Made by a program: the position numbers and the translations under genes. 64,000 nt of DNA from Vreelandella neptunia (GTDB lineage Bacteria; Pseudomonadota; Gammaproteobacteria; Pseudomonadales; Halomonadaceae), in contig NZ_CP140255.1 of NCBI RefSeq assembly GCF_034479615.1, positions 4,526,001 through 4,590,000 of the forward strand, read 5' to 3'. Below, piece by piece: positions 25,935-34,509 of the stretch (the first letter of the stretch is position 1; every line of letters starts with the position of its first letter). The notes beneath the pieces are model-generated. The model did not search any database and was not told the origin of the DNA. It was given only the letters and a program-made list of their open reading frames with translations.

Positions 25935-26380
25935 GCATCCACCTCACCGTTCTCGGGCGTGTCGATACCACCGCCCCACCACTGAAACTACCCCTAGCCG
26001 CTGGTGAAGTCCGCGCCGGGTTTCCTTCTCCGGCAGATGATTATCTTGAAGCCGAGCTGGATCTAGTCGCCCACCTCATTCAACACCCCAGCGCGACGTA
26101 TTACCTACGCTCCAAAGGCTCATCAATGACAGGCGTGGGCATCTACGATGGTGACCTGCTCATTGTCGATCGCTCGCTTAAGCCCAAGCCTGGGCACATC
26201 ATTATCATGAGCGTTGACGGTGAGCTAACGTGTAAGCGTTACGACATGATGGGCAACCGCCATTACCTGTTCGCCGCTAACCCAGAGTTCCGGCCAATAC
26301 CCTTAGAAGGCCGTGAGTGCCAGATGTGGGGCGTGGTCACTCATAACATTCACTCGCTGGCACCAGGCTTCACCGTATGA
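25931..26380 (+). CDS. umuD: UmuD, translesion polymerase V subunit (self-cleaving)
   Basis: This is a 149-residue LexA-fold serine peptidase. The self-cleavage site is Ala-Gly in GEVRAGFPSPADDYLEAEL; the catalytic Ser is in LRSKGSSMTGVGIYDGDLLI and the Lys in GELTCKRYDMMGNRHYL. RecA filaments trigger cleavage to UmuD', which joins UmuC. It overlaps both neighbours by four bases, so the three-gene SOS operon is tightly coupled. Confidence 0.94.
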   Translation: MSIHLTVLGRVDTTAPPLKLPLAAGEVRAGFPSPADDYLEAELDLVAHLIQHPSATYYLRSKGSSMTGVGIYDGDLLIVDRSLKPKPGHIIIMSVDGELTCKRYDMMGNRHYLFAANPEFRPIPLEGRECQMWGVVTHNIHSLAPGFTV

Positions 26381-27651
26381 TCGCTCTTGTCGACTGCAAT
26401 AATTTCTACGTCAGCTGCGAGCGCGTGTTCAACCCGAAGCTGGAAGGCAAGCCCGTTGGAGTGATGTCGAATAATGATGGCTGCGTTGTCGCCAGGTCCA
26501 CTGAAATAAAGCAGCTTGGCGTAGCGATGGGCATGCCAGCGCATCAGATCGACCCACACGTACACCGTCAGTGCATTTTGTTGAGCTCCAACTATGCGCT
26601 GTACGGCGACATGTCTCGAAGGGTCACTGACGTTCTCAGTCAGCACACCCCCCACGTTGACATTTACTCGATCGACGAATCCTTTTTGAGTTTTGAAGGG
26701 TTCGAGCCCCAAACTCTCAATGAGCGATGCCAAGTAATGCGGCACCAAGTGCGTCGTGACACCGGCATACCCGTTAGCGTTGGGCTTAGCACATCTAAAA
26801 CGCTGGCAAAGATCGCCAACCACCGCGCAAAAAAGGAGCCACACTTTAACGGCGTGGCCATCATGGAGCCAGACAGCGACGACACGCGTGCTTTCCTTGA
26901 GCAGCTACCGGTGACGGAAATATGGGGTGTCGCTGGCCGTAGTGCTGTGAGACTGCAAACTCTCGGTATAGAAACAGCCTGGCAGCTACGCAATGCCGCG
27001 CCTAAACACTTAAGGAAACACTTTTCGGTTGTGATGGAGCGAATCATTTATGAGCTCCAGGGGCAGGACTGCATAACACTAGACGACATGACGCAGCCCA
27101 AAAAGCAGATCATGGTCAGCCGCAGCTTTGGGCGCCTCACTAACAATAAAGCCGACCTTCACGAAGCGATCCGTGTTCACACTTCACGCGCCGGCGAGAA
27201 GCTACGTAAGCAGCAAGGCCTTGCCCAGGCGATCATGGTGTTCGTGCGTACCAATAGATTCCGCCCGGATCTACCCAGCTACAGCAAATCGTTAGTGATA
27301 CCACTGCCCCACCCGACGAATGACAGTCGTGAGCTGGTCCGTACCGCGATGGCTGGGCTGGAGAGCATATTCAAACCGGGCATTATGTATCAAAAATGCG
27401 GCGTTATGCTCATGGATCTGTGCGACTACGGCAATGAACAGCTTGGGTTGCTGGCTGAGCCATTGAGTAATGAGAAGCGGGAAAGGAATGAGAAATTGAT
27501 GGCAACACTGGATAAGCTAAACCGGGAGCACGGAAAAAATACTGTCCGGCTGGGAATGCCGAGGAAGTCCAATGCATGGGAGTTGCGCTGCGAGCATCGA
27601 ACCCCAAGGTATACAACGAAGTGGGAAGAACTAGCCGTTGTTAAAACGTAG
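26377..27651 (+). CDS. umuC: UmuC, Y-family DNA polymerase V catalytic subunit
   Basis: This is a 424-residue Y-family polymerase. Catalytic acidic residues are in MIALVDCNNFYVSCERVFNP and in VDIYSIDESFLSFEGFEP (the SIDE motif). The thumb shows VGLSTSKTLAKIANHRAKKE, and the little-finger and C-terminal UmuC-specific part follows (LMDLCDYGNEQLGLLAE). It copies across lesions with low fidelity when activated by UmuD' and RecA. Full length and intact. umuDC copies are common on mobile elements, which fits the accessory setting. Confidence 0.95.
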   Translation: MIALVDCNNFYVSCERVFNPKLEGKPVGVMSNNDGCVVARSTEIKQLGVAMGMPAHQIDPHVHRQCILLSSNYALYGDMSRRVTDVLSQHTPHVDIYSIDESFLSFEGFEPQTLNERCQVMRHQVRRDTGIPVSVGLSTSKTLAKIANHRAKKEPHFNGVAIMEPDSDDTRAFLEQLPVTEIWGVAGRSAVRLQTLGIETAWQLRNAAPKHLRKHFSVVMERIIYELQGQDCITLDDMTQPKKQIMVSRSFGRLTNNKADLHEAIRVHTSRAGEKLRKQQGLAQAIMVFVRTNRFRPDLPSYSKSLVIPLPHPTNDSRELVRTAMAGLESIFKPGIMYQKCGVMLMDLCDYGNEQLGLLAEPLSNEKRERNEKLMATLDKLNREHGKNTVRLGMPRKSNAWELRCEHRTPRYTTKWEELAVVKT

Positions 27652-27970
27652 AGCGCCATCCCTGGCGGGCCTAACTCACTTCTTTTAGTTAGGCTAACCA
27701 CTAATTTAGAGCAGAGTACATCAACTCAATATTCTGTAGGGGGAACCCTATTAGTTAGCCGAGCCGCGCCTTAAATAAAACGGACTTCTGCGATCATCAA
27801 GAGAACTATCTACAGAGATCCAACGCATCTATCCCTATGCGCTAAATGGGCAGCTTATCAAAGCCAAAACCCAGGTACCTAACGTGGTGAGGGATAGTCA
27901 CCTAAACATGTATCATTAATAGCTAGTTGCTACACTCTATTGATGACACACCGGTTAATTGGAGGCATTG
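27652..27970. other. Intergenic stretch after umuC
   Basis: I see no gene in these 319 bases. A small hairpin (GCCTAACT facing AGTTAGGC, 27669-27694) just after umuC may end its transcript, though no T-run follows. The rest is AT-rich and featureless to my eye. Confidence 0.4.
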
Positions 27971-28192
27971 ATGACCCATAAAAAAGCTAATTCCAGGAGA
28001 GAAACACATGAGCCTATTCGAGTGATTGGTGTTTCAGGTCAATCAATTATAATTGGAAAGCCTGAGGCGAAGGCTACCGTATTTCAAGATCCTGTGTTTT
28101 TGCTAGCGGCACGACGTCAGGCCCATGAAAAAGCGGTCAAGGTCATCATGGGGCATCGAAAAGAGCTTTTGCGCACTTACAATGCTTTTTAA
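27971..28192 (+). CDS. Small hypothetical protein
   Basis: This is a 73-residue basic protein. I chose the ATG at 27971 because GGAGG lies five bases upstream. It reads MTHKKANSRRETHEPIRVIG then a strand-rich middle (SGQSIIIGKPEAKATVFQDP) and a helix (LLAARRQAHEKAVKVIMGHR). I recognise no family. It stands alone between umuC and a decayed recombinase. The good ribosome site and composition suggest a real gene. Confidence 0.55.
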   Translation: MTHKKANSRRETHEPIRVIGVSGQSIIIGKPEAKATVFQDPVFLLAARRQAHEKAVKVIMGHRKELLRTYNAF

Positions 28193-28331
28193 TGATCTAG
28201 CGGCTACTTCGCCTAATAAACTTATTACACTTTGTCCGCTGAAACTCTTCTTCATGTCCGCTGCCCTTGAGCATAGGGCCGGCCTCTAAAGTGCAAACTC
28301 CTCTAAATTAGGGGATTAGGGGGCTTCGTCC

Positions 28332-28752
28332 TTGCCAATTATAACCCATGGTGCGTGCACATCCCAACGAGCCATTGTGATGGAGCAAAAGACACATAGG
28401 CCCATCCAGTTCGAAATTAGCGAGCAGACTCGCATTGCTATTATCGACTGGATACAGCTGGCTCAGCTCCGAAGCGAAGACTTCCTGTTTCCTAGCCGAA
28501 TCAATCGTGCAAAGCATCTTTCAACACGACAATATGCCCGTATTGTGAAAGCCTGGAACACAAAAAAGGTCTAGATGCGTTTATATAGGGTCAGCAAACG
28601 ATGTGCCGTACTAAAGCGTCTGATATACCGTTGCATGAAAAACCTTAGAGCAGTGCAACTGCTCCTGGTTCACACGAAGCTGGAAAGCACCGTCATGCAT
28701 CTAGGGATAGAGGTAGATGACGCGTTGGAAATGGCAAAACAGACAGAAGTTT
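28332..28752 (+). pseudogene. Decayed tyrosine recombinase of the integron/short-integrase kind
   Basis: The first frame reads PIQFEISEQTRIAIIDWIQL, then EDFLFPSRINRAKHLSTRQY and ARIVKAW. After a stop and frame changes a second frame reads KNLRAVQLLLVHTKLESTV then HLGIEVDDALEMAKQTEV. Intact relatives read roughly GHTKLESTVRYLGIEVDDAL, so the Gly of the GH box and the catalytic Tyr have both been lost. The N-terminal part is truncated too. It lies just before the motif flank and attC-like site 5, and may be the worn remains of the enzyme that moved this segment. Confidence 0.65.
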
Positions 28753-28822
28753 GATGAGGATAAATGACGGCCTATTTCGGGCTGTCGTTGTCCGGCCAGG
28801 AGCTGCCTTTTAGCCGTCTCTG

Positions 28823-28882
28823 ATATAACGCCTCAAACACTGGCTGAGCGTAGCGCAGTCCGAGTGCTTTGATTTGTTAGAT
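28823..28882 (-). repeat. attC-like site 5, overlapping the stop codon of the OLD-family gene
   Basis: This 60-base site has cores ATATAAC (one mismatch) and GTTAGAT (perfect) and an inner palindrome (CTGGCTGAGCG...TAGCGCAGTC). The outer arms match site 4 almost base for base. The stop codon of the nuclease gene lies inside the GTTAGAT core. Confidence 0.75.
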
Positions 28883-30649
28883 TTCATTACCGTTTACTTC
28901 AGAAATAAAAGTACACAGGTGGCTAATACGATCATTTAAATCGAGAACGTTAAGGTTCACATCATTATTTTCAACATAGTGCTTTGCAACCTTTACTTTG
29001 CTCGCGGTCCGCTCTTCTGTACTTCGTGTCTTTTTATATTTCAATAGATTTTCCCATTCCCCTTTTGCAAGAAGGTGAGATGCGGAGGGATGAACCGCTA
29101 CAACACTTTCCTCTACCTTGTCATAATCTAGGTAATTTTCAACTTCTCGACCCTTGGTGACCCAGGCAAATCCAGGACCTGAATCAAACTCGGCCTTAAG
29201 CCTTTTCTTCGTTGCATTTAATCTAGATCTAGGATTTTCTTTATCACTATCGAACATAATTACTGTGTTTCTATTTAGCTTTCTAACAGAAATAAAGTCA
29301 TCTATTCTGTCTTGCACTTCATCATCGTCTAGGGCTGTAAGATGGCTAAAAAGTCTTCCACCATAAAACATAATAGAGTAGTGAACCCCTTCAACCAAAT
29401 CAGGGTTCTTAGATGAAATCCAATAATTTAGATAAATCCTGTCAGATGGGCCTTCTACCCATATTATACAATTAGCTTGAAGTATATCTGAGGCTTTGTA
29501 CCCCAAATCATTACAAATGCTAGATCTTTCTTTGGTGCTAGCAATCGCAATTACAGATGACGAGCCATCAACTTGTGTCACATGAAATATTTCTGATTCA
29601 ACTGCATCGAGCAAATGAGCTGAGTGAGTAGTAAAAAAATATTGATTATTTGTACTGTCGGCCAAATATTTTACTAACTTTTTTTGCAGCAATGGGTGGA
29701 GATGTAATTCAGGCTCCTCAACGCAGAGTATAGTATTTTCAAGAAGAGTGGCTGCTGCTGCGAGAATAACAACTTCGTGTACCCCTGTACCCAAAGACTC
29801 AAGAGGTAGTGTTTTACCATCCATATGTATCAAGATCATATCCCTTGAGTAGGGGATTTCTATTTCTGCACTTTTATTTTCCAAAACCTCACGGACAAAG
29901 TTATTTATAGCGATGAATTTTTCCTTATCAGCTTGCTCGACGAGAGGAGGATTTTGAATTTTTGCCAACCGCTCAATGATTCCTTCACCACTATAATCAC
30001 CTGCTTCGCTACCAGCGGAACCTATTTTTCTTATCGCTGGTATAACTTCGACACTCGGTATCTGCGATGGAATATAAGATATTGCTTTAATAGTTTGAGG
30101 CACCCAGTGAGCTCTAATGTCACCTTGGCTACTATTAGTAAGGGCGCTCCAGAGATTTTGCCACTCACGATGTTCTAAAGCAGGCAGTATGTCCTCAATT
30201 TCTATTTCTAATGAAAAATCACCATTATAGTTGGCTGATTTATAGGTAAACCAAACATCACCGTTAACATCTGAAAAATGCTCTGATGTAAGTAGCTTCT
30301 TTGCCACCTGCCGGTGTACTCGGTTGCGCTGATCATCAGGTAATAATTTTTTTATATATTCATCAATTTCACTTCGGAAAACCGGAAATGAGATTCTATG
30401 ATCTGCTCTTTTCTCAGAAATATGCCTATCGATATCTTTGAAAGGTATGTCCTGCTTATCTCCTATTTGCCTTTGGTTTTTGGCTTTTGATACGAAGTAT
30501 GGATATTGCTCACTTAAGAAATTAACAATATTAGACTTGCCGATATTATTTTTACCAATGATAAGATTAACTTTACGCAAAGGAGCTATTTTAGTTAACT
30601 TATTACCAAAACTTCGATAACCAGAAAATCCAAAACCTTTTAAAAGCAC
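28877..30649 (-). CDS. OLD-family ATP-dependent endonuclease (AAA ATPase plus TOPRIM)
   Basis: This is a 590-residue protein. The N-terminal ABC/SMC-like ATPase has Walker A in NLIIGKNNIGKSNIVNFLSE, the signature and D-loop region in LESLGTGVHEVVILAAAATL, Walker B in TILCVEEPELHLHPLLQKKL and the H-loop in QYFFTTHSAHLLDAVESE. The C-terminal TOPRIM nuclease has the Glu in CIIWVEGPSDRIYLNYWI and the DxD in NTVIMFDSDKENPRSRLN. OLD nucleases act in phage exclusion. No UvrD-type partner (as in Gabija) or reverse transcriptase (as in some retrons) is adjacent, so it fits the stand-alone class 1. It is carried as a cassette ending in attC-like site 5. Confidence 0.88.
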   Translation of the reverse strand: MLLKGFGFSGYRSFGNKLTKIAPLRKVNLIIGKNNIGKSNIVNFLSEQYPYFVSKAKNQRQIGDKQDIPFKDIDRHISEKRADHRISFPVFRSEIDEYIKKLLPDDQRNRVHRQVAKKLLTSEHFSDVNGDVWFTYKSANYNGDFSLEIEIEDILPALEHREWQNLWSALTNSSQGDIRAHWVPQTIKAISYIPSQIPSVEVIPAIRKIGSAGSEAGDYSGEGIIERLAKIQNPPLVEQADKEKFIAINNFVREVLENKSAEIEIPYSRDMILIHMDGKTLPLESLGTGVHEVVILAAAATLLENTILCVEEPELHLHPLLQKKLVKYLADSTNNQYFFTTHSAHLLDAVESEIFHVTQVDGSSSVIAIASTKERSSICNDLGYKASDILQANCIIWVEGPSDRIYLNYWISSKNPDLVEGVHYSIMFYGGRLFSHLTALDDDEVQDRIDDFISVRKLNRNTVIMFDSDKENPRSRLNATKKRLKAEFDSGPGFAWVTKGREVENYLDYDKVEESVVAVHPSASHLLAKGEWENLLKYKKTRSTEERTASKVKVAKHYVENNDVNLNVLDLNDRISHLCTFISEVNGNEI

Positions 30650-30906
30650 AATACTTTCCCCATAATCTAACAGTGATTATACACCCCTCTACATAACCTC
30701 AATGAACCCGTCGGCGCGTTTATTCAGGTTATAAAGCCCTATGTTCACGATCTATCCCATTGAAATTAAAATCAATTAGGTATAAATAGACAGAATAGCA
30801 TAGATTACCGTGCCGGCTGCATAACACGGCTGAATCAGCATGCCGCTTACGCCGGAAGGGCCGCTTTGGGTCGTCAGCTGCCCCTTTGTAACTACTCATG
30901 TCGCGG
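30650..30906. other. Non-coding region upstream of the OLD-family gene
   Basis: These 257 bases hold the OLD-gene promoter region and an exact 18-base copy (30859-30876) of GGCCGCTTTGGGTCGTCA also found at 23541-23558. I see no gene or complete attC site. Confidence 0.4.
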
Positions 30907-31242
30907 CTATCTATCATTAGGTTTACCAGTGTGATCTCGGAAATATTCATCAGTCGCAACTAGACCCAAGTTACCATCCGCTTTAACTACATCAGCACAG
31001 GCATCTTCACTGAATAAGTTTTGCACACGCCGCTCCTGTTTTAAGAACGCTAAGGTACTAAAAAAGCAGCTTTCACAGAGGTGCAGTTCGTACCGTTCGC
31101 CGTCATGTTGAGCGCCATAGCCCCAGTGCGCTTGAAGTGTGGCAAATTCAAGCCCCTCATCCGCTACGCGGGTTGAGGTTAGGCATACATCACATACGAC
31201 ATCTGTCACGGCATCAGCGGTCACTTTTTCGATAACCTTCAT
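30907..31242 (-). CDS. Conserved hypothetical zinc-ribbon-like protein
   Basis: This is a 111-residue protein with two CxxC-type pairs (VVCDVCLTST and LHLCESCFFSTLAFLKQERR) around the block LQAHWGYGAQHDGERYELHL. The family is a widespread conserved hypothetical; a zinc-binding regulator or small enzyme is possible, but no function is known to me. It lies alone between the cassette region and comM and is read away from comM. Confidence 0.75.
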   Translation of the reverse strand: MKVIEKVTADAVTDVVCDVCLTSTRVADEGLEFATLQAHWGYGAQHDGERYELHLCESCFFSTLAFLKQERRVQNLFSEDACADVVKADGNLGLVATDEYFRDHTGKPNDR

Positions 31243-31638
31243 CTTTCCCTCCCAGCCTAGTCTCCCAACCCTAAAACGCTTTAGCCTAGCACAAGCTGAT
31301 TAAGTCGGCTGAGTATCGTAAGCTGGTACTATAAGCTCACCCGCTAGATAAGTAGGCTCTGCCATGGATATGAAAACCCTCTGCGACCACCTCAAAGAGC
31401 GCCTGAACCAGGCCAGCGACACCCGCTGCCAATTGGCGGGAGCGGTGGTGGAAGGGGCGCTCAATTAATGATTTACAGAAGCAAACCAAAGCGCTTTTTA
31501 GAGCTACGGATCTGCTCAAACTCCATTTTTGAATTGAGTCCAGATGCCCAAAAAAAGTCTAAAACTGTTACATAGTGACTTTTTTAATGTAATCAATATG
31601 TTAATACAATATAACATGTTACAGAGTGAGGTAACGCA
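31243..31638. other. Junction region before comM, with a truncated reading frame
   Basis: These 396 bases contain a 34-codon frame at 31364-31468 (starts MDMKTLCDHLKERLNQASD, ends VVEGALN and stop) that looks like the start of a broken gene. An AT-rich tract with the comM promoter follows. This is probably the right junction of the DNA inserted between ubiK and comM. Confidence 0.35.
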
Positions 31639-32487
31639 ATGACGCTAGCCATTGTCGCCACGCGGGCAGGCGTAGGTTTAGATGCACCGGCGGTGCATGT
31701 TGAGGTGCATCTGGCTAACGGCTTGCCGGGTCTAACGCTGGTGGGTTTACCGGAAACGGCGGTAAAAGAGAGCCGTGAACGGGTGCGCAGCGCGCTAGTC
31801 AATGCAGGCTTTGATTTTCCCAACACCCGCCGTATTACCTTAAACCTCGCCCCCGCTGATCTTCCCAAAGAGGGCGGCCGTTTTGATCTGCCCATTGCCC
31901 TGGGCATCCTCGCCGCCTCCGGGCAAATTCCGGTAGACGCATTGGAAGGCATGGAGTGTGCTGGCGAGTTGGCACTTGATGGAAAACTGCGCTCAGTGCC
32001 GGGAATACTGCCTTTTGCTCTAGCCACCCGGCGGGCGAAAAAAGCACTGATTATTCCTCGAGACTGCGCCGATGAAGCCGCCCTGGCGGGCGATCTGCCG
32101 GTACTGCCTGCTGACACCCTTTGGCAGGTCGTCGCCCACCTGCTCGGCCAAGAGAAGATCTCCCCGCACAAGCTCAGCGCCTCGGTGAAAACCACCGCCC
32201 CAGTCGATGACCTCGCCGATGTGCGCGGCCAGCAGCAGGCGCGCCGCGCCCTGGAAGTCGCGGCGGCCGGGGGCCATAACCTGTTATTTGCCGGCCCGCC
32301 GGGCACCGGCAAAACTATGTTGGCCAGCCGCCTGCCGGGCATTCTGCCGCCGCTTTCCGAAGAAAATGCCCTGGAAGTCGCCGCCGTGCGCTCGGTTTGC
32401 GGGCTACCGCTGGAAGCCGACTGGGGTAAACGGCCGTTTAGGCAACCCCATCATAGCGCCAGTGCCGCCGCTTTGGTGGGTGGCGAC
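31639..32487 (+). pseudogene. comM: comM (yifB), 5' part, split by a Tn7-like element
   Basis: This holds the first 283 codons of ComM, a MCM-like AAA+ helicase that drives branch migration during natural transformation. The N-terminal domain (ATRAGVGLDAPAVHVEVHL, GLPGLTLVGLPETAVKESRE, RRITLNLAPADLPKEGGRFD) and the Walker A region (HNLLFAGPPGTGKTMLASRL) are intact. The sequence then breaks in HHSASAAALVGG, inside the Mg-chelatase-type core. The rest is at 59904-60568. Removing the insert and one copy of the 5-base duplication restores a 502-residue frame, the normal length. The cell should be deficient in long-tract transformation. Confidence 0.95.
32483..32487. repeat. Left target-site duplication (GCGAC)
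   Basis: These five bases of comM directly precede the transposon terminus TGTCATTTTC. The right copy at 59904-59908 is GCGGC, so the two differ at one base. The right copy gives the expected GGC-GGC (Gly-Gly) codons. Confidence 0.75.
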
Positions 32488-32533
32488 TGTCATTTTCAAC
32501 AATTGTTGCGACTAAACAATAATTGCTGCGACA
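32488..32533 (+). repeat. Left transposon end with two TnsB-type binding repeats
   Basis: After the terminal TGTCATTTTC come ACAATTGTTGCGACT (32499-32513) and ATAATTGCTGCGACA (32519-32533), the same motif that occurs four times at the right end in opposite orientation. Fewer sites at one end is typical for Tn7-like elements. Confidence 0.85.
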
Positions 32534-32567
32534 ATCTCTATGTCGAGTTTACATAGAGCGCGCCCTA

Positions 32568-34337
32568 GTGACCGTTTCTCTCAAACAATCCAGAACCTTT
32601 AGCTTCCGTGACGGCACCCTAAAAGACGAGGCAGAGCGCTTGGTCGTTTGGTGGTATGGGCCTATATTCAAGAACAATCGCTTACGAAGCGTCCCTAAAA
32701 TCCATATCTTCTTAAGAACCATCGACCATGAAAATAACTTAGGAGGCGTGGTGAGACGTGAAACTGTCTTAACGCATCTTGGGCTATTAAGAATAGGGTC
32801 GGTATGGGAAAAGGGCGTGAGTAGCTCGCGTATTGCCTACGAGGAAAGAAAATTCCCCGTTTCTTTTTCTCCAGGCGGCTGGCGAATTGTCACCTTGGAT
32901 GATTTACGCCAATCAGGACGAAGCTTCTATACTGCTTTTCATGACTCGAACTACTTACCCCAGAAAAATCAGCACAAAACGTACCTGATTGAATTTGACC
33001 TCCCGGATGGCAAAAATCTGCTCATCCCTTGCACAGAGTTTTTTGCACGCTGCTACGGTCGCTCTTCTGAAATCAAGCGTGTGCTCGCCACTTACCCTTG
33101 GGTCGAGGTAAAAGAACGGCTTTATCGACCGCTTAATGCACCTGCATCACCAGGCACTTGGCCCGTCAGATTTACTCATCGTGTTCATAAACACGATGCC
33201 ATTTTGCTCGCACATATGTTGTACGATCCGTATGCCAAGCGCGCTGCAAAATATATATATTCACAATTTGAAACCAGCTCCACGCCAGATGAGATGCTTT
33301 TAGAAGCCACCCCCTGGTTTCAAGGGAACGGGGAACTCTCTGTTTCTGGCGTTCCGATAGATGGTGGCAACACATTTCTAGGCTTGCAGATATTAGGCTG
33401 TACCCAGCCTGATGGTGCCACCATCCACCGCGAAAGAGAGAAATCAACGACAGTACCGGCCACCGATGGCGACGATGCCCCCTCTCAGTTTCCCTATCAT
33501 CAGCTTCAAGACATCCCCGATGTCATTGACCTTACGGATGATGACGAGCCCGACCATGGTTCATCTTGGCTAGACCTTCCTGAGGACGAATTCGTTATTT
33601 TAGGTAAGCCTCGCGCCGTCTTGGATAAACGGTATACCCGAAAGAACGTGCCTGATACACGAGGCGTCCCCGTTCCTGGTGACGAAACGATTTTCTCCAC
33701 CGGAGAGCCATATGGGTCAGGAAAGGGGGTCGGACAAGCGTCTATTCATGCCCCTATTACACTGGAATCGCAGGGCTTTCTACTTGATATGTGGAATGCG
33801 CTGCTCTATTTACAATCTGCTTATCCCGAGACGGTTCATAGCGTTAGCTGGTTTACCTTTGAAGATGGCTTCAGCACTTCCCCCGACCCTCGATTGATCA
33901 GCCTCGAACCTTTCGAAATAGACGACGATGTGGAAACGTCAGTCGCCAATTGGGTTTACATTGATACTCAGGCCAAGGTACCTCGCGGGGTGCTCGTCAT
34001 TAGGGTGCATGTGTTAGACCAAACACTCTATATCATGGAACTCCAACGCCGCCCTCCTAAACCAAGAGCTGACGGTAGTGAGGAGACATCCAAACCTCCC
34101 TCCTACAAAGGTTTAGTATTCACTCTGAGCCACCAAGGCAGCTTTGAACATTGGTTGCGCCAAGTGCTTTCCAACGTGCGGCTCGTCCAAGGTGTTGTTC
34201 AAAAACTGACCGGCCACAGCCCCGACTTTGCCGACACTTTCAAACATCCAAAATCAAAAAATGAGAGTGTACCTTGTGAAGCCTCCGTGCTTAATGCATT
34301 TAGCAAAGTTGGAATTACACGCGATGATCTGGCTTAA
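32568..34337 (+). CDS. Large protein at the left transposon end, possibly TnsE-like
   Basis: This is a protein of about 589 residues from a GTG at 32568; upstream codons overlap the transposon end repeats. I do not recognise it with certainty. The N-terminal 250 residues are alpha/beta. An acidic low-complexity linker (VIDLTDDDEPDHGSSWLDLP) follows. The C-terminal domain starts ESQGFLLDMWNALLYLQSAY and contains YIMELQRRPPKP, then FEHWLRQVLSNVRLVQG, PDFADTFKHPKS and KVGITRDDLA. The size, acidic linker, position at the end opposite tnsABC and a C-terminal pattern like Tn7 TnsE (...NDFEKIRRGVV...NHPK...VSREDM) suggest a TnsE-type target selector. A relic of a second copy lies at 49775-49915. Confidence 0.5.
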   Translation: MTVSLKQSRTFSFRDGTLKDEAERLVVWWYGPIFKNNRLRSVPKIHIFLRTIDHENNLGGVVRRETVLTHLGLLRIGSVWEKGVSSSRIAYEERKFPVSFSPGGWRIVTLDDLRQSGRSFYTAFHDSNYLPQKNQHKTYLIEFDLPDGKNLLIPCTEFFARCYGRSSEIKRVLATYPWVEVKERLYRPLNAPASPGTWPVRFTHRVHKHDAILLAHMLYDPYAKRAAKYIYSQFETSSTPDEMLLEATPWFQGNGELSVSGVPIDGGNTFLGLQILGCTQPDGATIHREREKSTTVPATDGDDAPSQFPYHQLQDIPDVIDLTDDDEPDHGSSWLDLPEDEFVILGKPRAVLDKRYTRKNVPDTRGVPVPGDETIFSTGEPYGSGKGVGQASIHAPITLESQGFLLDMWNALLYLQSAYPETVHSVSWFTFEDGFSTSPDPRLISLEPFEIDDDVETSVANWVYIDTQAKVPRGVLVIRVHVLDQTLYIMELQRRPPKPRADGSEETSKPPSYKGLVFTLSHQGSFEHWLRQVLSNVRLVQGVVQKLTGHSPDFADTFKHPKSKNESVPCEASVLNAFSKVGITRDDLA

Positions 34338-34509
34338 AGCCTGGATTTAATTCATATCTAGGTGGAAAGAGAACTACCTCAAACTAAAACTATAAATTTT
34401 TACTTTTGGATTGTGCACTGAACTTCTATAGCAACTAATCGGGGAGAAGGTTCTTGGCCATCTAACAACATAAACAGGCTGTAATCCCACTAAAACTCGT
34501 GCTGAGTTC

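Noticed and set aside
27669..27694. Sixth attC site after umuC
   Set aside because: GCCTAAC and GTTAGGC cores are present, but only 12 bases separate them and there are no inner arms; a simple hairpin explains it.
28877..30649. Gabija-type system
   Set aside because: The OLD-family protein resembles GajA, but no UvrD-like GajB gene lies beside it; the SF2 helicase at 16198 is far away and of another type.
31364..31468. Functional small protein before comM
   Set aside because: The 34-codon frame looks like the start of a longer gene that is cut off; no family or ribosome site supports a real small protein.
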